Shown: in pieces, positions 12,310 to 25,499 of the stretch | How positions within the stretch are numbered: position 1 is the first letter of the stretch | How the letters are laid out: every line of letters starts with the position of its first letter | Source of the DNA: Hydractinia symbiolongicarpus | Taxonomy: Eukaryota > Cnidaria > Hydrozoa > Anthoathecata > Hydractiniidae | Reading direction: 5' to 3' | Assembly: GCF_029227915.1 (NCBI RefSeq) | Contig: NC_079885.1 | Location: 25,047,001-25,111,000, forward strand | Length of the DNA stretch: 64,000 nt | Notes under the pieces: model-generated | The model's input: only the letters and a program-made list of their open reading frames with translations | Database searches by the model: none | What the model was told of the DNA's origin: nothing | Made by a program: the position numbers and the translations under genes

Positions 12310-14277
12310 TTTGCAGCCGTGATTGGAGGAACTTTAATGAATGTGCTTTTCATGATGATCTTAATAAAAATGTCAAAATGTTAATGCCACATTTGATAAT
12401 TCTTTTAAAGCAATTGAAGAACTACTAGATCTTCATGCGCCATTGAAACAATCCCCAAGTAAAAAGTACAGCAAAAAGTCCAATTCTCCATGAATGAACT
12501 GTGGTATCATCCGCTCAATCGAGGTTAGAAATCGTCTATATAGATCTTTTTTGCATTTTAGAAATCCTATTCAGAAAGCTATTCACAAAGAAAACTATAA
12601 AAGGTATCGTAATAGGATTGTTTCTCTTTGCCGGCAAAGTAAGCGTAATTTTTATAGGAAATACCTTAATGATAATCTCAATAATTTATCCAATGTATGG
12701 AAAGGTGTAAGGTTCATTATCTCACTAAAACAAAATAATAATTTTGTTCCCACCTTCCTGAACATCAATGGTTAAGTTTCTTCTAATCCTGGTCAAATTT
12801 CAAATGAATTCAATAATTTTTTCTCTTCTATTGCTGATAAAATCCGTTCTAAAATACCCTTTGCCATCAAACATTTTTCTAGCTTTCTTGGCAACCCCAT
12901 TCGCAGTTCAATTTTTCTTAATCAAGTTTCCCCACAAGAAGTTGTTGATTATTTTAATTCTCTTTTAAAAAAAGGCACTGGTCCATATAGCATTCCTCCC
13001 AAAATTTTATCTTCTATAAATAACGTTATATCTTCCCCACTATCAGAGCTTATAAATTCATGTTTCTCAACCGGTGAATACCCCATCAATCGTGTTTATA
13101 GTTTTTTTGAAAAGTTTAAGGGTTTGTATAGTCATCAATTTGGTTTTCGAAAAAATTATCAACATCTCCCAAAGAATTCTTGATGCACTTGATAAAGGAC
13201 ATTATGCTTGTGGTATCTTTATTGACCTGCAGAAGGCCTTTGATACTGTTGCCCACAATATTTTACTAAAAAAGCTATCTCATTATGGTATTCGTGGCAA
13301 AGCTCTCTCTCTTTTCAAGTCTCTGGGCGTCAACAATTTGTTTTTGTTAACAACACCACATCAGAAAAATTACCTGTGAATTATGGAGTGCCTCAGAGCT
13401 CAGTACTAGGTCCCTCTCTCCTTTTGGTATATATTAATGACCTTCACTCTTTAATTAAGTTCTCAGAAGTGCATCATTTTGCAGATGATACAAATCTTCT
13501 TTACATAAATAGTTCCGCTAGAAGTCTAACAAAAAAGTAAATTTAGAGCTAAAATTCCTTTGGCAATGGCTTAATGCCAATATCATATCTCTCAATGCTA
13601 GTAAAACTGAATACATCATCTTCAAACACGCCAACAAGCCTCTAAATCATCCTGCAAAACTTAAAATTGGTGGAAAAAGAATCTTTCACAGTGAACACAT
13701 TAAGTATCTCGGTGTATTGTTAGACTCCAATCTTAGCTGGAACTCTCAAATTAAAAAAGTTGCAGTCAAGCTGGTGCCAATGGAGCAATAGCCAAAATTA
13801 GACACTTTGTACCACGTGATGTCCTTGTCTTAGTCTATTATGCTATTTTTCATTCTCATCTGCTATATTGATCTCAAATCTGGGGTCAACCAAGTGCTTC
13901 TGTTAAAAGGATTTATACACTCCAAAACTGGGCTATTCGTTTAATGTCTTTCGTCAATAGATACACATCTGCTACAATTCTCTATGCAAATCTTGGTGTA
14001 CTTAAATTTTTTGATACTGTACATTATGAATAATGTTCTCCTCCTACATCAAATGTATCATAAAACAATTCCTGATCCTATTTGCTCAACAAATGCTATT
14101 GACTTCACCCACCCCCGCACCACACGAGCACAATACAATGGTCTTTTGAAAGTTACCTACTCACGTACCAATCTATTAAGCTATCAAGCTATTATTTCAT
14201 GGAACACCCTCCAAACTTATATGCCTCATATTAAATTCTTTGATGCCTCATTTATTATCCTCAAAGAGAGCCTCTAA
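12310..14277 (+). pseudogene. Decayed CR1/Jockey-type LINE ORF2 (RT)
   Basis: Consecutive blocks of a LINE reverse transcriptase run along the plus strand with frame changes between them. There is a basic linker of RNRLYRSF / YRNRIVSLCRQSKRNFYRKYL type (12494-12775), then a FNNFFSSIADK block (about 12800-12850). The DLQKAFDTVAHNILL palm motif lies at 13220-13270, a GVPQ-S-LGP block at 13385-13420 and the catalytic FADDTNLL at about 13480. A YLGVLLDSNLSWNSQI thumb block (about 13705-13755) and a C-terminal tail to the stop at 14275 follow. The endonuclease is not seen, so the copy is 5' truncated. At least four frameshifts and several stops show it is dead. It lies downstream of anonymous sequence and upstream of a SINE. 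Confidence 0.85.
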
Positions 14278-14569
14278 AAACATATTCTTGCAACCTACTA
14301 TATATAGTCACATGGTTTGTACCACACTCTACATGGTTCTAGATTATTTTATTTTTTGATTCTTTTTGTCTTTGTTTGTCTGTGTAACCAGGCATTTCCC
14401 TAGGCCTGTCCCTGTTTGTTCTTGTCCACGGTGACTATCATAACCCTAGCTTCTAGCTATTTTGATAGCCTCCCTCCAACATACTCATATATAATTAACA
14501 TATAGTATATATAAAAATGAATTAATATTTCTAGGCTTTATATATTTACTGGATACTCGTAACTGTAGA

Positions 14570-14749
14570 TTTTATTATTAGTCCGAATATTTATACAGGA
14601 TAGCCACTTCAGTGTTGGAAACACTGTTATCAATGTGGGTCCTGTGTTCTGAATGTATACATTAAGTATACACCGGCAATACCTACCCAATTTCCCTTAC
14701 ATTGACCCGTAGCTGTGGTAAAGGCACTTGCTAAACATGCCCGCGCTGT
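14570..14749 (-). mobile_element. tRNA-derived SINE, 5'-truncated copy
   Basis: This is the reverse complement of the body of the SINE at 17821-18070. Shared blocks in the same order include the 'gcccgc' stretch, the 'agctacgg' stretch, the segment with 'caatgccggtgta', the 'aggacccaca' block and the 3' 'tggctatcctgta' end with an AT-rich tail. The tRNA-like head with its internal promoter boxes is missing. Confidence 0.75.
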
Positions 14750-17700
14750 CTAGAATAGATATGTTCGGTGATGCTCAAGGGAGTTAGCGCTGGCGAGTTA
14801 GTGAAAACAAGGCCTGATGGTGGGTACGGACAAGTGAAATAATGCGCCGGTGTTTGTTTTCAATGTTAACATAAATATATTGTCACGTTTGTCAGCCCCA
14901 CACAGATCTTAAAAGCACCATTTTTAGGATTTTTGGCTAGGAAAGAGGATTTTTGAAGGCTAGTTAGCTAGCCAAGAACCTTACTATTCTCAATTTTGTA
15001 GCCAACATTTATTTTTATGTTGAGGCTATGATTATTTAGCTAGTTACTTAGCTATACTTTTAGCTAAAAAGTGAAAGTAAAAAAATGCAGTTTGGCTTAT
15101 TCTTAAGCAATTATTCGTATGCTAAAAGCAGGTGGGTAGCCACATCTTTAATATTTTCCTGAAAACTTTTTCTGCGAATAAAATGGCTGAGCTATTGTTT
15201 TAACTGAACAGGTTTTAAACCAAAGTTGCAATGGAAGTTTTTTTCGAAAATGGTTTGACGCCTGTACGCCTGTTAAGCGCTTAGCCCAGTGTTAACAACT
15301 GACCGTTTTCTTGGAAAAGGCTGTTACGCTCATGCGCATGTGCAACGTGGTTTACCTATACTAAAGGGTCAGCCCACTGTGACAATTAATTTTCAAAATT
15401 TTTTCGATAATCACGCCTGTACGGATGTGCAACATTGTTAAATGCTCAGGCGTGTGTTAACAATGGACTTATTCTTGTGTTTTAATTTAAACAGAGCTTT
15501 TGTTGTAGGAAAGTTATTTCTTCAAAAATATGTTACAGTCGCAACGCTGTAATGGTGTTTGCGCATCACTTGATTCACGACATACTGTAAACCTGTACTA
15601 AAGTGCTCCACCTGATCGTGTGGCACAGCTTATTAAGCGCTCCACAGAGTGTTCAACGCTGCGTCACACACTTACTTGTGGCTTAACCCGGTGTTAATAA
15701 TATTCTTGTGGGTGTTTTTATTCTTCTTTGACTTACCTGAAAAATGTATGTTTTAAACAATAATATACAAATTAAACGTCAGGACGTCAATAACATTCTT
15801 TAACGTTAATAGATAAATTTAAAGTAACCAAGCTGTTACTCACTTTCAACCCACTCATTTGGCATCAACAGTTTGTAAAAGTGCATGATCCTATACATTC
15901 TCTGGAGCACCTTTTCGGCTCTACACAATGGAGGCAGCAGCTTAGCAAATTTCCAAATCAAAAAATTCAGCGTTCTGCCTCTACGCAATTAATGCAACGA
16001 GTAGACAAATATAAAAAGAAAACATCTTCAGGGTCTAACAGGTATTTGCTGTCGTCAAAATTAAAGTAATGTTCTTTACTGGCATTTTCCTGCCAAAGTA
16101 GATTTTTCCACAAACCTTACAAGTAAACAGTGTACTGACAAAACGACCATAACCGATAACACAACGTTTCATCGTTTGGTGTGTGTTATCTATGTCATTC
16201 TATGCCTGCAAGAAGACAAGCGTGTACACTGAGATAAGATTTTTGTTGCTATTGATGTTTGGATGTGTATCAGGTGGCGGTATCCCCATTTTAAAACATT
16301 AAACAACTAACAAAATAGAAAAATTTACTGTAGATTTGTAGCTAGTTTTCTCGCTTGCTACTTCCCATGTCTGTAAATTGCAGTCCGCGCATTAAGCAGT
16401 TTTCATATAATAATTTGTGCACTTTTCACTGCAAAAAGACACACGAACTAACTCTTATCAGATTTTAAGCAAATATTTCGTCGCGTAGAATTTAAGGACA
16501 TGCTTTGGTACCATTTTTTTAAAAAATGGAAAACAGGGGGTTTGCTTACAGTAAAACGACTTCACATGTGAAAATATATGGTGCGCGACACAAAAACACC
16601 GATTTTTATTTTTTTTGGGGTGCATTTTCTTTAGAATACTTCACTTTTTTCACTGACAGTCAATGATTCCATAAATATAGCACGTAAGATCTGTAGAAAA
16701 CCTAAACCTAAAAAAAAATTGACCTGGTAAATGCGCTATCAAAACATGGTTAAAACGGGCTAAAATGTCCTCTTTTTTGAAAAATTGAGCTCCCAAAAAA
16801 CATTAAACAACCAAAAATGCGTTTGACAGTCGTTGAATATTAAAATACTATCCTTTGCAAAGTGGAAACAACAAAAAATAGAAAAAAAGAAAAACCTTAC
16901 CCCTGGCAAATGCACTTCAAAGTTGATACACTTCGCAACTTTTTCAAATAATCAAGGTAATTAGAGAATTTACAAGATCGCAAGAACTTTCATCTTTCTA
17001 CTAATTTGAAATTCGAAGTTTTATATTTTTACTTTCGTGCGAGAGATTAACCAGATTGCATTCTGGTGGGAGATATAGACATCGAGAAATCTTGTTTTGT
17101 ACTTCGATTTTGTTTCATACTACGATTATCTAAGAATTGTACATTAACAAAGTTATGTTTTCACAGAAGATACCCACCCCCTGGTAACTTAATTAGAATT
17201 GTCGCAATGATGCATAACTAGATAAACTTAAAGCACAGCCTTCCACCCTTGTAGAATTAAACAAACGGACTGGAGACTAACCTGCGCATGAAAAAACTCT
17301 TCCGCAGTGCGAACTTTTTTGTGAAGATTTTTGTAAAGAAGAGAAAGCGCTAGAAACTTTATCACAGACCATGCGGGCTTAATTATTATATAACGACAAT
17401 GTCACACATAATTATAATTTATTGTTTTTTTAACAAATCAAAATAACGCAATTATCCAGTCAGGGGATTAGGGAATAAAGAAACGCGAAAAAAACGAAAA
17501 ACAAAATGTCGCTCGCTGTGAAAACATGCTACGCTTCGTCCTTGTATGTTATAAATTACAAATTGTAGACAAATTGGCTTATTGCTTATAATATATAATA
17601 TATAATAACAGCTAATTAATGATCACACAAGATTTAATAATTTTGTAAATGTAGCAGACTCAAAATCAGTTCATTAACTTCAGTCGAAAAAGAAATCCAA

Positions 17701-17820
17701 CAAACCGCTAAACGTAAATAGCTTGTAATTCTACAGAATACTTTTCAAACGTATGGTAGAACACCACTAAATACTTTCATTTGCACAAATTTCTGGATTG
17801 GGCTTAAATCTACTTGTTTG
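14750..17820. other. No gene recognised
   Basis: AT-rich sequence with short 'gctagc' repeats near 14960-15060. The open frame at 15881-16069 lacks any recognisable motif. I see no RT, transposase or exon signature. Confidence 0.5.
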
Positions 17821-18070
17821 TGGCGCGTGGCCTTGTGGTTATGGCGCTCGCTTCGCAATCACAAGGTCCGTGGTTCGGTCCACAGTGCGGGCATGTTTAG
17901 CAAGTGTCTTTACTACAGCTACGGGTAAACTCATGTCATGTGAGGGAAATTGAGTAGGCAATGCCGGTGTGTACTGAATATGCACATTCCGAACACAGGA
18001 CCCACACTGAACACTGAAGTGGCTATATCCTGTATTTGGAATAATAATCATAATAATGATAATAATTGTA
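17821..18070 (+). mobile_element. tRNA-derived SINE, full-length-looking copy
   Basis: The 5' 70 bases resemble a tRNA. An A-box-like stretch TGGCCTTGTGGTTATGG (about 17828-17844) is followed by a B-box GGTTCGGTCC (about 17871-17880), the two elements of an internal RNA polymerase III promoter. A unique body of about 130 bases follows and ends in an ATA/AAT-rich tail near 18045-18070. The second, inverted copy at 14570-14749 proves it is a dispersed repeat and not a functional tRNA gene. The acceptor stem does not pair cleanly. Confidence 0.8.
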
Positions 18071-21000
18071 CCAATAAGTCTTATTGTCTTTATAAATTGG
18101 TAATCGTAACAATTTTTACTTGCAGATACACGAATTGACACTATGATCGGAACTTTCATGTCACGGATATTCCATTTGTTTTATATTTTCATCTAAATGT
18201 AATGCAAGATAAATAAATAAAGTTTACAGATTAAAGATTGCACAAATACTATGCAGAAAAAATTTAACATAGGAGTTGACAAATAGCACATTTTACAAAG
18301 AGAAATCTTTTCTCCTGCATTTCACAAACTTTCCACAAACTTCACAAACCGACGAAATTACGACTCTTGAGAGAACCAAGAAAAGTATACACGTAAACGT
18401 TTGGAAATAAAACAATTATTTTAATGATAGGAGAACACAATATGAATTTCGAAAAAGGGTGAATTAAAACATTAACAAGCATGGACCAAACCTGTCGTTT
18501 AGCAGGTACTATAGGTGTTTTTCGCAACCGAAGAACTTAATTTGTCATCCATTTGTCGATTCCGCGACCCGAACACTCTGTGATAACAATCTATTTGTCT
18601 TTCTAAAACGGATATGTTAACCCGGTTCTGAAATAATTTAAGTCATTGTTTCTTTCATTTGTTTTAATGTTATTCAACCTGAAACGTAAAAGTGAAATGC
18701 AATGGCTTTATTTTTTTAGCGATATTGACGTTTATCTATTGTACTAGTCAATAAGGCCCGTGGAAAAAACAACTTAGGCAGAAGAACAAGGGGAAAAAAT
18801 AGGTTGTTTTAGGTGTTTTGCTGAAGTGCATATATAAATATACAGTGCATATATAAATAATCCGGCAAAATTTATTTTTCCGATGCCTGTATTATGTAAA
18901 GTTTAAACCGTCATCAATCCGTCTGTTCCGAAACGAATTGATTAGCCTTATTTTGCTCCCGGGTATACCTTACTTACAAACGCAAGAGTTGACGTCAGTT
19001 ATTTCTGGCTGTTTCCAACTTTTTCGGCCTTTAACTTAAATGTGCACTACAAATTTAAGCATTTTCTAGGAGAAAAAAATATCCTTTTTAGAAAATCGAA
19101 TTTTTGCCGGATTCGGTATTTTTAGTTTCAGAGAACTTTTTAAGAGATTTACGTTGCGACTCGCCAGCAGAGCCAACGTGTAATTTAGGATTTAAAATGT
19201 AGTTTATGTAAAAAGCAATTACGTGCTCGTCTAAATTTTTAGAACAAAGATTTTATGGTATTAAAACCCCATTAGGTCTAGCCCAACTGCTAATAGTTTC
19301 CCATACATCTATCCATTACTCAAAACTACCCCTTAAGTTGCTGTACACATTCTTTTCTCGGGAAAAGATGACAATCGTCTTTAAAATTAGAAACCAACAA
19401 CAACTTTATTCAATCAGTGAGTTATTCTGTGCAATTTGGACAGGGGATTTACTTTTACTTAACAAATTATTATTAACTAATCAAATAAAAAATGTTTTTT
19501 GCATGCTTTTTCAGCCAATCAGAGAAAACATACAAGTTCTTTGCAGTATAGAGTTGGAGTATTTCACTCGTCTCTTAGTAGAAAATAAAATAAAAATCAT
19601 ATATTTCGTGTAGATTAACCAATCAAATATGCGGTAAGAACTCAATCATATGGAACGTAAATATACGTAGCTGTAGTTTTATCTATATAAATATTCGTTT
19701 AACACAGAAATACTTTTTAAACAGTTGATAGAAGAAACAATTCAGAACAAATGCCTTCACATATGAAAATGTCAACAGGTTTTTCAAAAAAAGTGTGTAT
19801 CGAATTTCCTATCTTGGCGCCATAGAATCTGGTAGATTGCAAACGCATGCCGTAACGCAATTTGGTCACCGTGTGTTATCTGCCATTGTAAGTGAAACGG
19901 ATTTTAAGTAATGTTCTATATAGTGTTATAGTAATAAAAAAATTGTCATCAAAACTTTTTATACGAACACGTTTAAACGTTAGTGAGTATGAAGCCAAGT
20001 CATCTTGTAATAAAACAATGTTCTTGTCGTCTCGCAAGTTGCTAGGTTGATATGTCTGGAATCAAACAACAAGTGAATGTGTCATACATTGCATTAAGAC
20101 TGGATTTTTCTTTAGAACTTGACACTTGGCACTGAATGACGGGAAAAATTGAAGATTTATGTCTTATTCAGGAAATCCAGGTCAGCAAAAGCGTTTTATA
20201 AGCTTAAATGGTCAGAAAAAGCCGTAGAATCCTACTAATTTATGCAGCTCTGTTCTGGTTACATTTTTCGCGCGTTAGAAAGTTTCCAACAGTGTGGAGG
20301 AGGAGAATGGCTTTAAAATAAATTCAGGAGAAGCAAATAAGTCGTTAAACGGCATCAAATTTGCACAAATTAGCCGAAAATTATAATCCAACTTGTTTAT
20401 AAAACAGACGCATAGAAAATCGTTCAACAGAAATACTTCAAGAACTAATATTGACAAAAAAATGCATGAAAATGAAATTTATTTGTCTGTTTTACGATAA
20501 ACGCAGCTTCGTTTGTGTTTTAGCTTTTGTCACTACAACATTTTCTATTATACCTGAGTGAGAAAAAGTGTTGATAAAGAAGCACGCAGAAGTAGCTCAA
20601 GCTTTCTGCGGTAAAAAGTTTTATCAAGCTTTGTTTATCCTGATAAGATCGAAACTTCTAAAAATTTAGACCCCCGCATAGTTAAAAGTTGAGGAGTTCT
20701 ACCAGTTTTTTGAGGAAGGGGGAATACTTTTATAAATTATAAGTAATTTGAACGGTTTTATTTTACAGGAGGCTCCTAAAAATTAGAATAAGCAAAACTG
20801 CAGAGTGTTTTTCCTTATTTCAGGACTATATGCTGAAATTCTAATACCCAGTCCCTAGTGTGCACACGACGTCTTTTCAACGTGATTAGACGTGGAATTC
20901 TAGTTGCAATATCACAACTAAAAATTCAGCGTCTAATTAACGTTGGGTCAGTAAAGTTGATGCAACCGGCGTAGATTCAAACTATTTTCAATGTTACCTT

Positions 21001-21913
21001 CCGAACAAACGTGATATCAATGTTGATACAACGTCGAAAAAAAGACGTTGTTTTGACGACCTAAATAAACATAGATAAACCAACGCTTTTATACAACTTC
21101 GCACCTTGATTTCACTTGCGTATTATCAATATTCACACAATGTTAGATGTTGGTTCCAAAGTAACCAGGCGTACTTCATGCACTGAATTTGTCTAATCAA
21201 CAACAACAATAACACGAGCATTGGATAGAGAAACCATGCAAAGTTTGCGATTTCAAACCCGTTTTAAAAATGTATATTTTCTATTTAAAATAAATATTCT
21301 ATGAATTATAAGCTTTCCAAAGATATCTGAAGGAATGTACAAAAATAAGGATTTCTAAATCTATTATTTTTCGTCATCGATTTTAAATATTGTCTTGGCA
21401 TTAATTAAAGGGTTCGGTGGATTAGTTGACAGCCACATAAAGAACTAAATCTGTTCTAAAGGCTGGTTGCGTAAAATAAATGCACAGGAAAAAAGTGTAC
21501 AAAATTTAGACACGCACCAAATCTTCGCAAATATATACTTCCGCAATTACACGTATAAAAAATATACGTCATATGTTGAAGTATATATTAGCCTTGCAAG
21601 CGTTTGCATGGTTTCATAGCACAGGATGCGTAATATATTAGAAAGTAAAAAATCACATACAGCAATTCAGTATCCTCGCTTTCAACCTCTACTGGGCTTC
21701 CGCATTTCTCTTTTTACCTCTCCATAAAATTCTGGTAAACCAAACTAAAAAAGTGCAAGTTTCTTGCTTCTGAAGTTCCTTTACTTTGTCATTCTATTGA
21801 TAAATTAAAAACAGATGCAGCGTTCTTTTAATCAAGTAAATAAAAAATGGATAATAAATCAGTAAAAGCGCAACTTACCATCGGCTACCACAAATTTTAC
21901 ACAACCAATGTTA
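18071..21913. other. No gene recognised
   Basis: No domain-bearing frame. The open frame at 19338-19613 (91 codons) has no known motif. A short direct repeat 'cagtgcatatataaat' lies at about 18825-18858. The segment 20870-21070 contains several copies of the string 'aacgt' in both orientations and may be an old MITE, but I cannot define its ends. Confidence 0.5.
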
Positions 21914-22133
21914 TAATACTCCCAGATGAAACTATCTGAGAAGCTGCATAATTATTTGTAAATCACCCGCTAGATCTTTGAAAACTCTCGAAATTCTCAC
22001 TCCTTGGGAACGAAACAAAAGTTCTACTTTGTGAGAAATGAAAGCTGATGGGTTAGAGTCATTTAGAAAACAACTGTGGTATGATTTACAAAGAATTATG
22101 CAGCTTCTCTGATAATTTCATCTGGGAGTATTA
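21914..22133. mobile_element. 220-bp MITE with 52-bp terminal inverted repeats
   Basis: The left arm starts TAATACTCCCAGATGAAA and continues for about 52 bases; its reverse complement occupies 22082-22133 with few mismatches. The unpaired middle of about 115 bases has no coding capacity. The outermost TA on each side may be the target duplication, which would fit Tc1/mariner or a related TA-inserting superfamily. No other copy was noticed in this window. Confidence 0.85.
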
Positions 22134-23159
22134 AAACTGAATTATAAAGTATTTCATTAAAAATATTTAACTATTGACAGTTTACGATATTAATTCTATA
22201 ACCAACTGGATACCCAGATGCCTTAATAAAAAAGCTATAAAATGTCAAAAAATATAGACTACAATTGTTGGAAGACTAGTCCAGAATGTTTCCAGGTAGT
22301 CAATGCAAAATGGGGACCTTTTCCGCTATTTTTCAAAATAAGAAATATCAAAATAGAAAATTTCTGTGTTCAAAAACTTATGGCGTATATGCATTTTGTT
22401 ATTCTTGGGTGCATGAATACAACTACCTAGTGCCCTCTGTAAATTGCATTTCTAAAACGATTGACAAAATTAAAAAAAGAAGAAGTTAAAGGAGTGTGAG
22501 TAATTTCACTGTGGGAAATCAGTCAATTTTTGGGCATGCCTTAGAACGAAAGGTAAATTTAAGCCATTTATCAAAGACACTTTAATTAAATTTTTAATAA
22601 GAATACTTTCAATTGACTTCGACAGAGCGTTTCAGGATTCGGCCTTTTCAGATGTGACTGAACATCATAAAATAGGCACAGAGTGCCTTTGATAACAAAA
22701 CCACAAGGTACGAAATCCGAAGTTATTATATCAATTGGAATGTAACTTAAAAAGGCACAGGGTTCTAGAAATTATGACTTTACTTTTAGCAGTTTTCCCA
22801 GAAAGTAACGAAATTTGCCATCAAGTCTTACGTTCTTTATCACAATGTCTACCTGCTATGTGGGAAGCATCCCAAGAAAATCACCTCATATCCAGCAGTG
22901 GCGCAGTCAGTTCTCAGAAATTGTAGCACTTGCCGTAAAGGCAATTTAAACTTCGATTTATCTGGTATCGTTAAACCAATCTGGATCATCCGTGCCTGCT
23001 ATAGAAAGTTCGTAGTATGCAATTAAACATCCGCATTCGTTATTGGATACAAGTCCCTGCGATTCAAGTTTGTGCAAAATAGTGCTGGAAGCGGGTAGCT
23101 GTGTTCTAAATGAATAAGGAAGAAAGAAACAGTAACGTTCGATCGCATAAAAAAATTAT
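22134..23159. other. No gene recognised
   Basis: A 63-codon open frame at 22735-22926 reads like protein (leucine-rich, 'LLLAVFPESNEICHQVL'), but I recognise no family and see no clear splice sites. The rest is featureless. Confidence 0.4.
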
Positions 23160-23175
23160 ATATTATGTATATAAT

Positions 23176-23343
23176 ATCTGATATCTCCGCTACCGAAATC
23201 CTTTTTCGTGATGTGCAGGGTAATGTCGTCCAACAGTCTCTGGACAGGTCTTCCGCTGAAATGGACCACATCATCAGAAGAGAAGAGGAAGTACAGAAAA
23301 AGCACATACCTCTCGGTCATGAATTGCACAATCGTTACTGTTA
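23176..23343 (+). pseudogene. Protein-like fragment of unknown family
   Basis: A plus-strand frame without an ATG runs for about 55 codons to the TAA at 23341. It has a charged, coiled-coil-like composition (SDISATEILFRDVQGN ... AEMDHIIRREEEVQKKH). It is bounded upstream by TA-rich sequence. I do not recognise it; it may be an exon or a fragment of a multicopy element gene. The minus-strand open frame over the same bases is its shadow. Confidence 0.3.
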
Positions 23344-23584
23344 AGTCCTGACTGTAAAAGATATTGACTATCTGGTCAAAATGAACTTTTGGAATTATGG
23401 CTTGCGAGTAGTACCACCTTCTGTAGGATGACCTTCTACGGTGATTAAAATTCTCTTAATCTTGGGATCATAGAAGACAGCTAAAAGTCTAAGCCGCATA
23501 AGCATGGAAAACTCTTTCTGTATTTGGTTAGCAAGGAACACTACAGAATGGTCCAACAATCCCACCCCACGTAAAATTGACCGT

Positions 23585-23695
23585 TAACAAACGTGCACAT
23601 TCTAAAACCACATCCCTTGCATTATCAATAACCGTCCATGAAACAATATTGTCAACCGAATTTTACATTCCACCAAACCGAACCAAACAGAGACA
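23585..23695 (+). repeat. Repeat shared with the USP-element region
   Basis: About 110 bases match 58845-58955 in the same orientation. They share a 'acattctaaaa' start, the 'caaaatcaataacc'-type middle, 'acaatattgtcaac' and the 'cacattccaccaaacc' end. At 58.9 kb this sequence is the linker just before a USP domain in an RLE-type retroelement. I infer that this is a fragment of the same element family. Confidence 0.6.
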
Positions 23696-23699
23696 GACA

Positions 23700-24420
23700 C
23701 AGAGATGCGTTAAATGGAAATACTTCACGACTTCAAATTTCTACAAATTAGCCAAAAATTGAAATTAGACCGGCTGGTTTGAAAAAATACATTTTTTTAA
23801 TTTTGTTTGGGAAATTCCTAGAGCACCCAACAACAGATCTATGTAAATACATTGTACTTGTACATGTATAACTGCATGTAAAGTCTACAATTTTGTTCAG
23901 ATGTATGTAATTTCAAAAAGTTAGCGTTGGCTTAAAATAACCCTAATTATAAATAGTCTATGACAATTTCGCTGCTATAAGACGATCCACGAAAAACAAG
24001 TCGAAACAAGATAAAAGTAACCTGGTATTACACAAAAACTGGTGTGGTCTTTTAATAAACAACTTCAAAAGTTTTATCCTGCAATAAATCTTATTTCGCA
24101 AAACCGCAAAAGGAGTGATTTTTCAATACGGATAGGACTTCATTTGTGAAAGATTTCCATGCAGCTGTTGTCGCGAAATAAGGAAATTAAGGAGGCCTCC
24201 CTTAAATCGTTGTATTTTCCTTCATTATCTTCACTAGAATTCACTAGCATAAGAACAAACAAAGAGACAAGCAGTATTTCTGTTAGCTGAAAACAAAAAC
24301 GATATTGTTGCTTTAAATATAATGTATTTTCTTATGTCATCTATAAATAACTTTCTTTATATAAATATCATTATTTTAGGATTTGTTTGGGCACGATTCA
24401 TCGCAGGGGAATGACCTGCT
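23700..24420. other. No feature recognised
   Basis: Intergenic sequence downstream of the minus-strand claudin-like gene, expected to include its 3' untranslated region near 24300-24420. No other motif is seen. Confidence 0.5.
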
Positions 24421-25467
24421 TCAGCACGGCGATTTTGTTGCTATTATATGAAAACGCACGCTTCTCTTTTCACTAGGAGCGTCTTCTTTCGTTTCAGCAA
24501 AGATGCTACGAGCGATTGCATTTCCTTCATGCTTTAACAGCATTGATTTTGATAGATCTGGGCTCTAAATAAAAGCAATCATTTAATGCATATATAACTT
24601 AGTGCATGTTTTTCCATAATTTTACATCTGCTTATTTTTAACCTTGTGCACCACTGTTAACTAGTCACTGTAATTTATTAAAGAAATTACGTTCACTATC
24701 TAAGCAACAATAAAAAACCAAACAAAGGCAAAAAAATGTTTATCTTTTTTTCGCAAAAACGCGAATCGACTAACCTTGACTATTTCCCGACTTTCAAAAT
24801 TGAAATTATTTCTTCTAAAGTCAACGTGACCTTTGACAGGCCAATATAAATTAGTGCCATCATTTTGCCAGTTTTTCATTTTTGTCTTTAAGTTATAGGT
24901 AGAATTTCTTTTTTTCCTGTAGCGAATCGTGTTAATCAGGTAAAGTGAAGTTGATAATATGACCAACAACCCATCGAGAGCCGCACTTATACAGCAAATA
25001 ACAAAAGACCAACCATATGATTTATTGCGTAAATTAATATCAGCTATGCTTTGAATAAATAGGCACACACTGAGAACAGTAGTAATGGTCTGTGTCACTG
25101 CTACAATGCAGAATACGAAAAGATGAATCATGTACCTTCGCTTCAGCACAATAAAAAATAAAAATATAACGGAGATGACTTCCAGACCGGTACTAACAAG
25201 AAGCCAAACTTTGACATGAGTGTTTCCAATTCTTCCTGAAGTACTGATGGGTTCTTCGAATGATGAACATGCGGTTTTCAATGTCGCTTTAAAACGACAC
25301 ACACGCCACAACCCGGATACATAAGACACATTCTTTCTACCCGTTGTTCCAGTATCCTTATAATGAATCCAAAAGTTAGTAGACAAAGATATTACAAGCA
25401 TGCACAAACTAGATACTAAAAAAACTGCCAAAAGGAACTTTATCGCTGCTCTGCAAAACCATCCCAT
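24421..25467 (-). CDS. Claudin/PMP22-like four-pass membrane protein, two exons
   Basis: Exon 1 (25467-24775) encodes about 231 residues. It has a first membrane segment near residues 8-30, a first extracellular loop with the claudin-superfamily signature GLWRVC followed nine residues later by a second cysteine, then three more hydrophobic segments. A basic KMKNW cytoplasmic stretch follows. A splice donor (AAG/GTTAGT) at 24774, a 210-bp intron and an acceptor (TTTAG at 24565-24566) join it in phase 0 to exon 2 (24564-24421). Exon 2 adds 47 residues and a TGA stop. The total is about 278 residues, within the range of long claudins. Start choice: MGW at 25467 sits directly before the first membrane segment; an upstream in-frame ATG at 25497 is possible. 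Members form cell-cell contacts or act as membrane organisers. It cannot be assigned to a precise subfamily, and other GLW-C-C tetraspans remain possible. Confidence 0.75.
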
Positions 25468-25499
25468 GTTTGGCACGACTAAAATAAAGAAACACAAAA

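Noticed and set aside
17821-17893. A functional tRNA gene
   Set aside because: A and B boxes are present, but the acceptor stem does not pair and a second dispersed copy of the downstream body shows it is a SINE.
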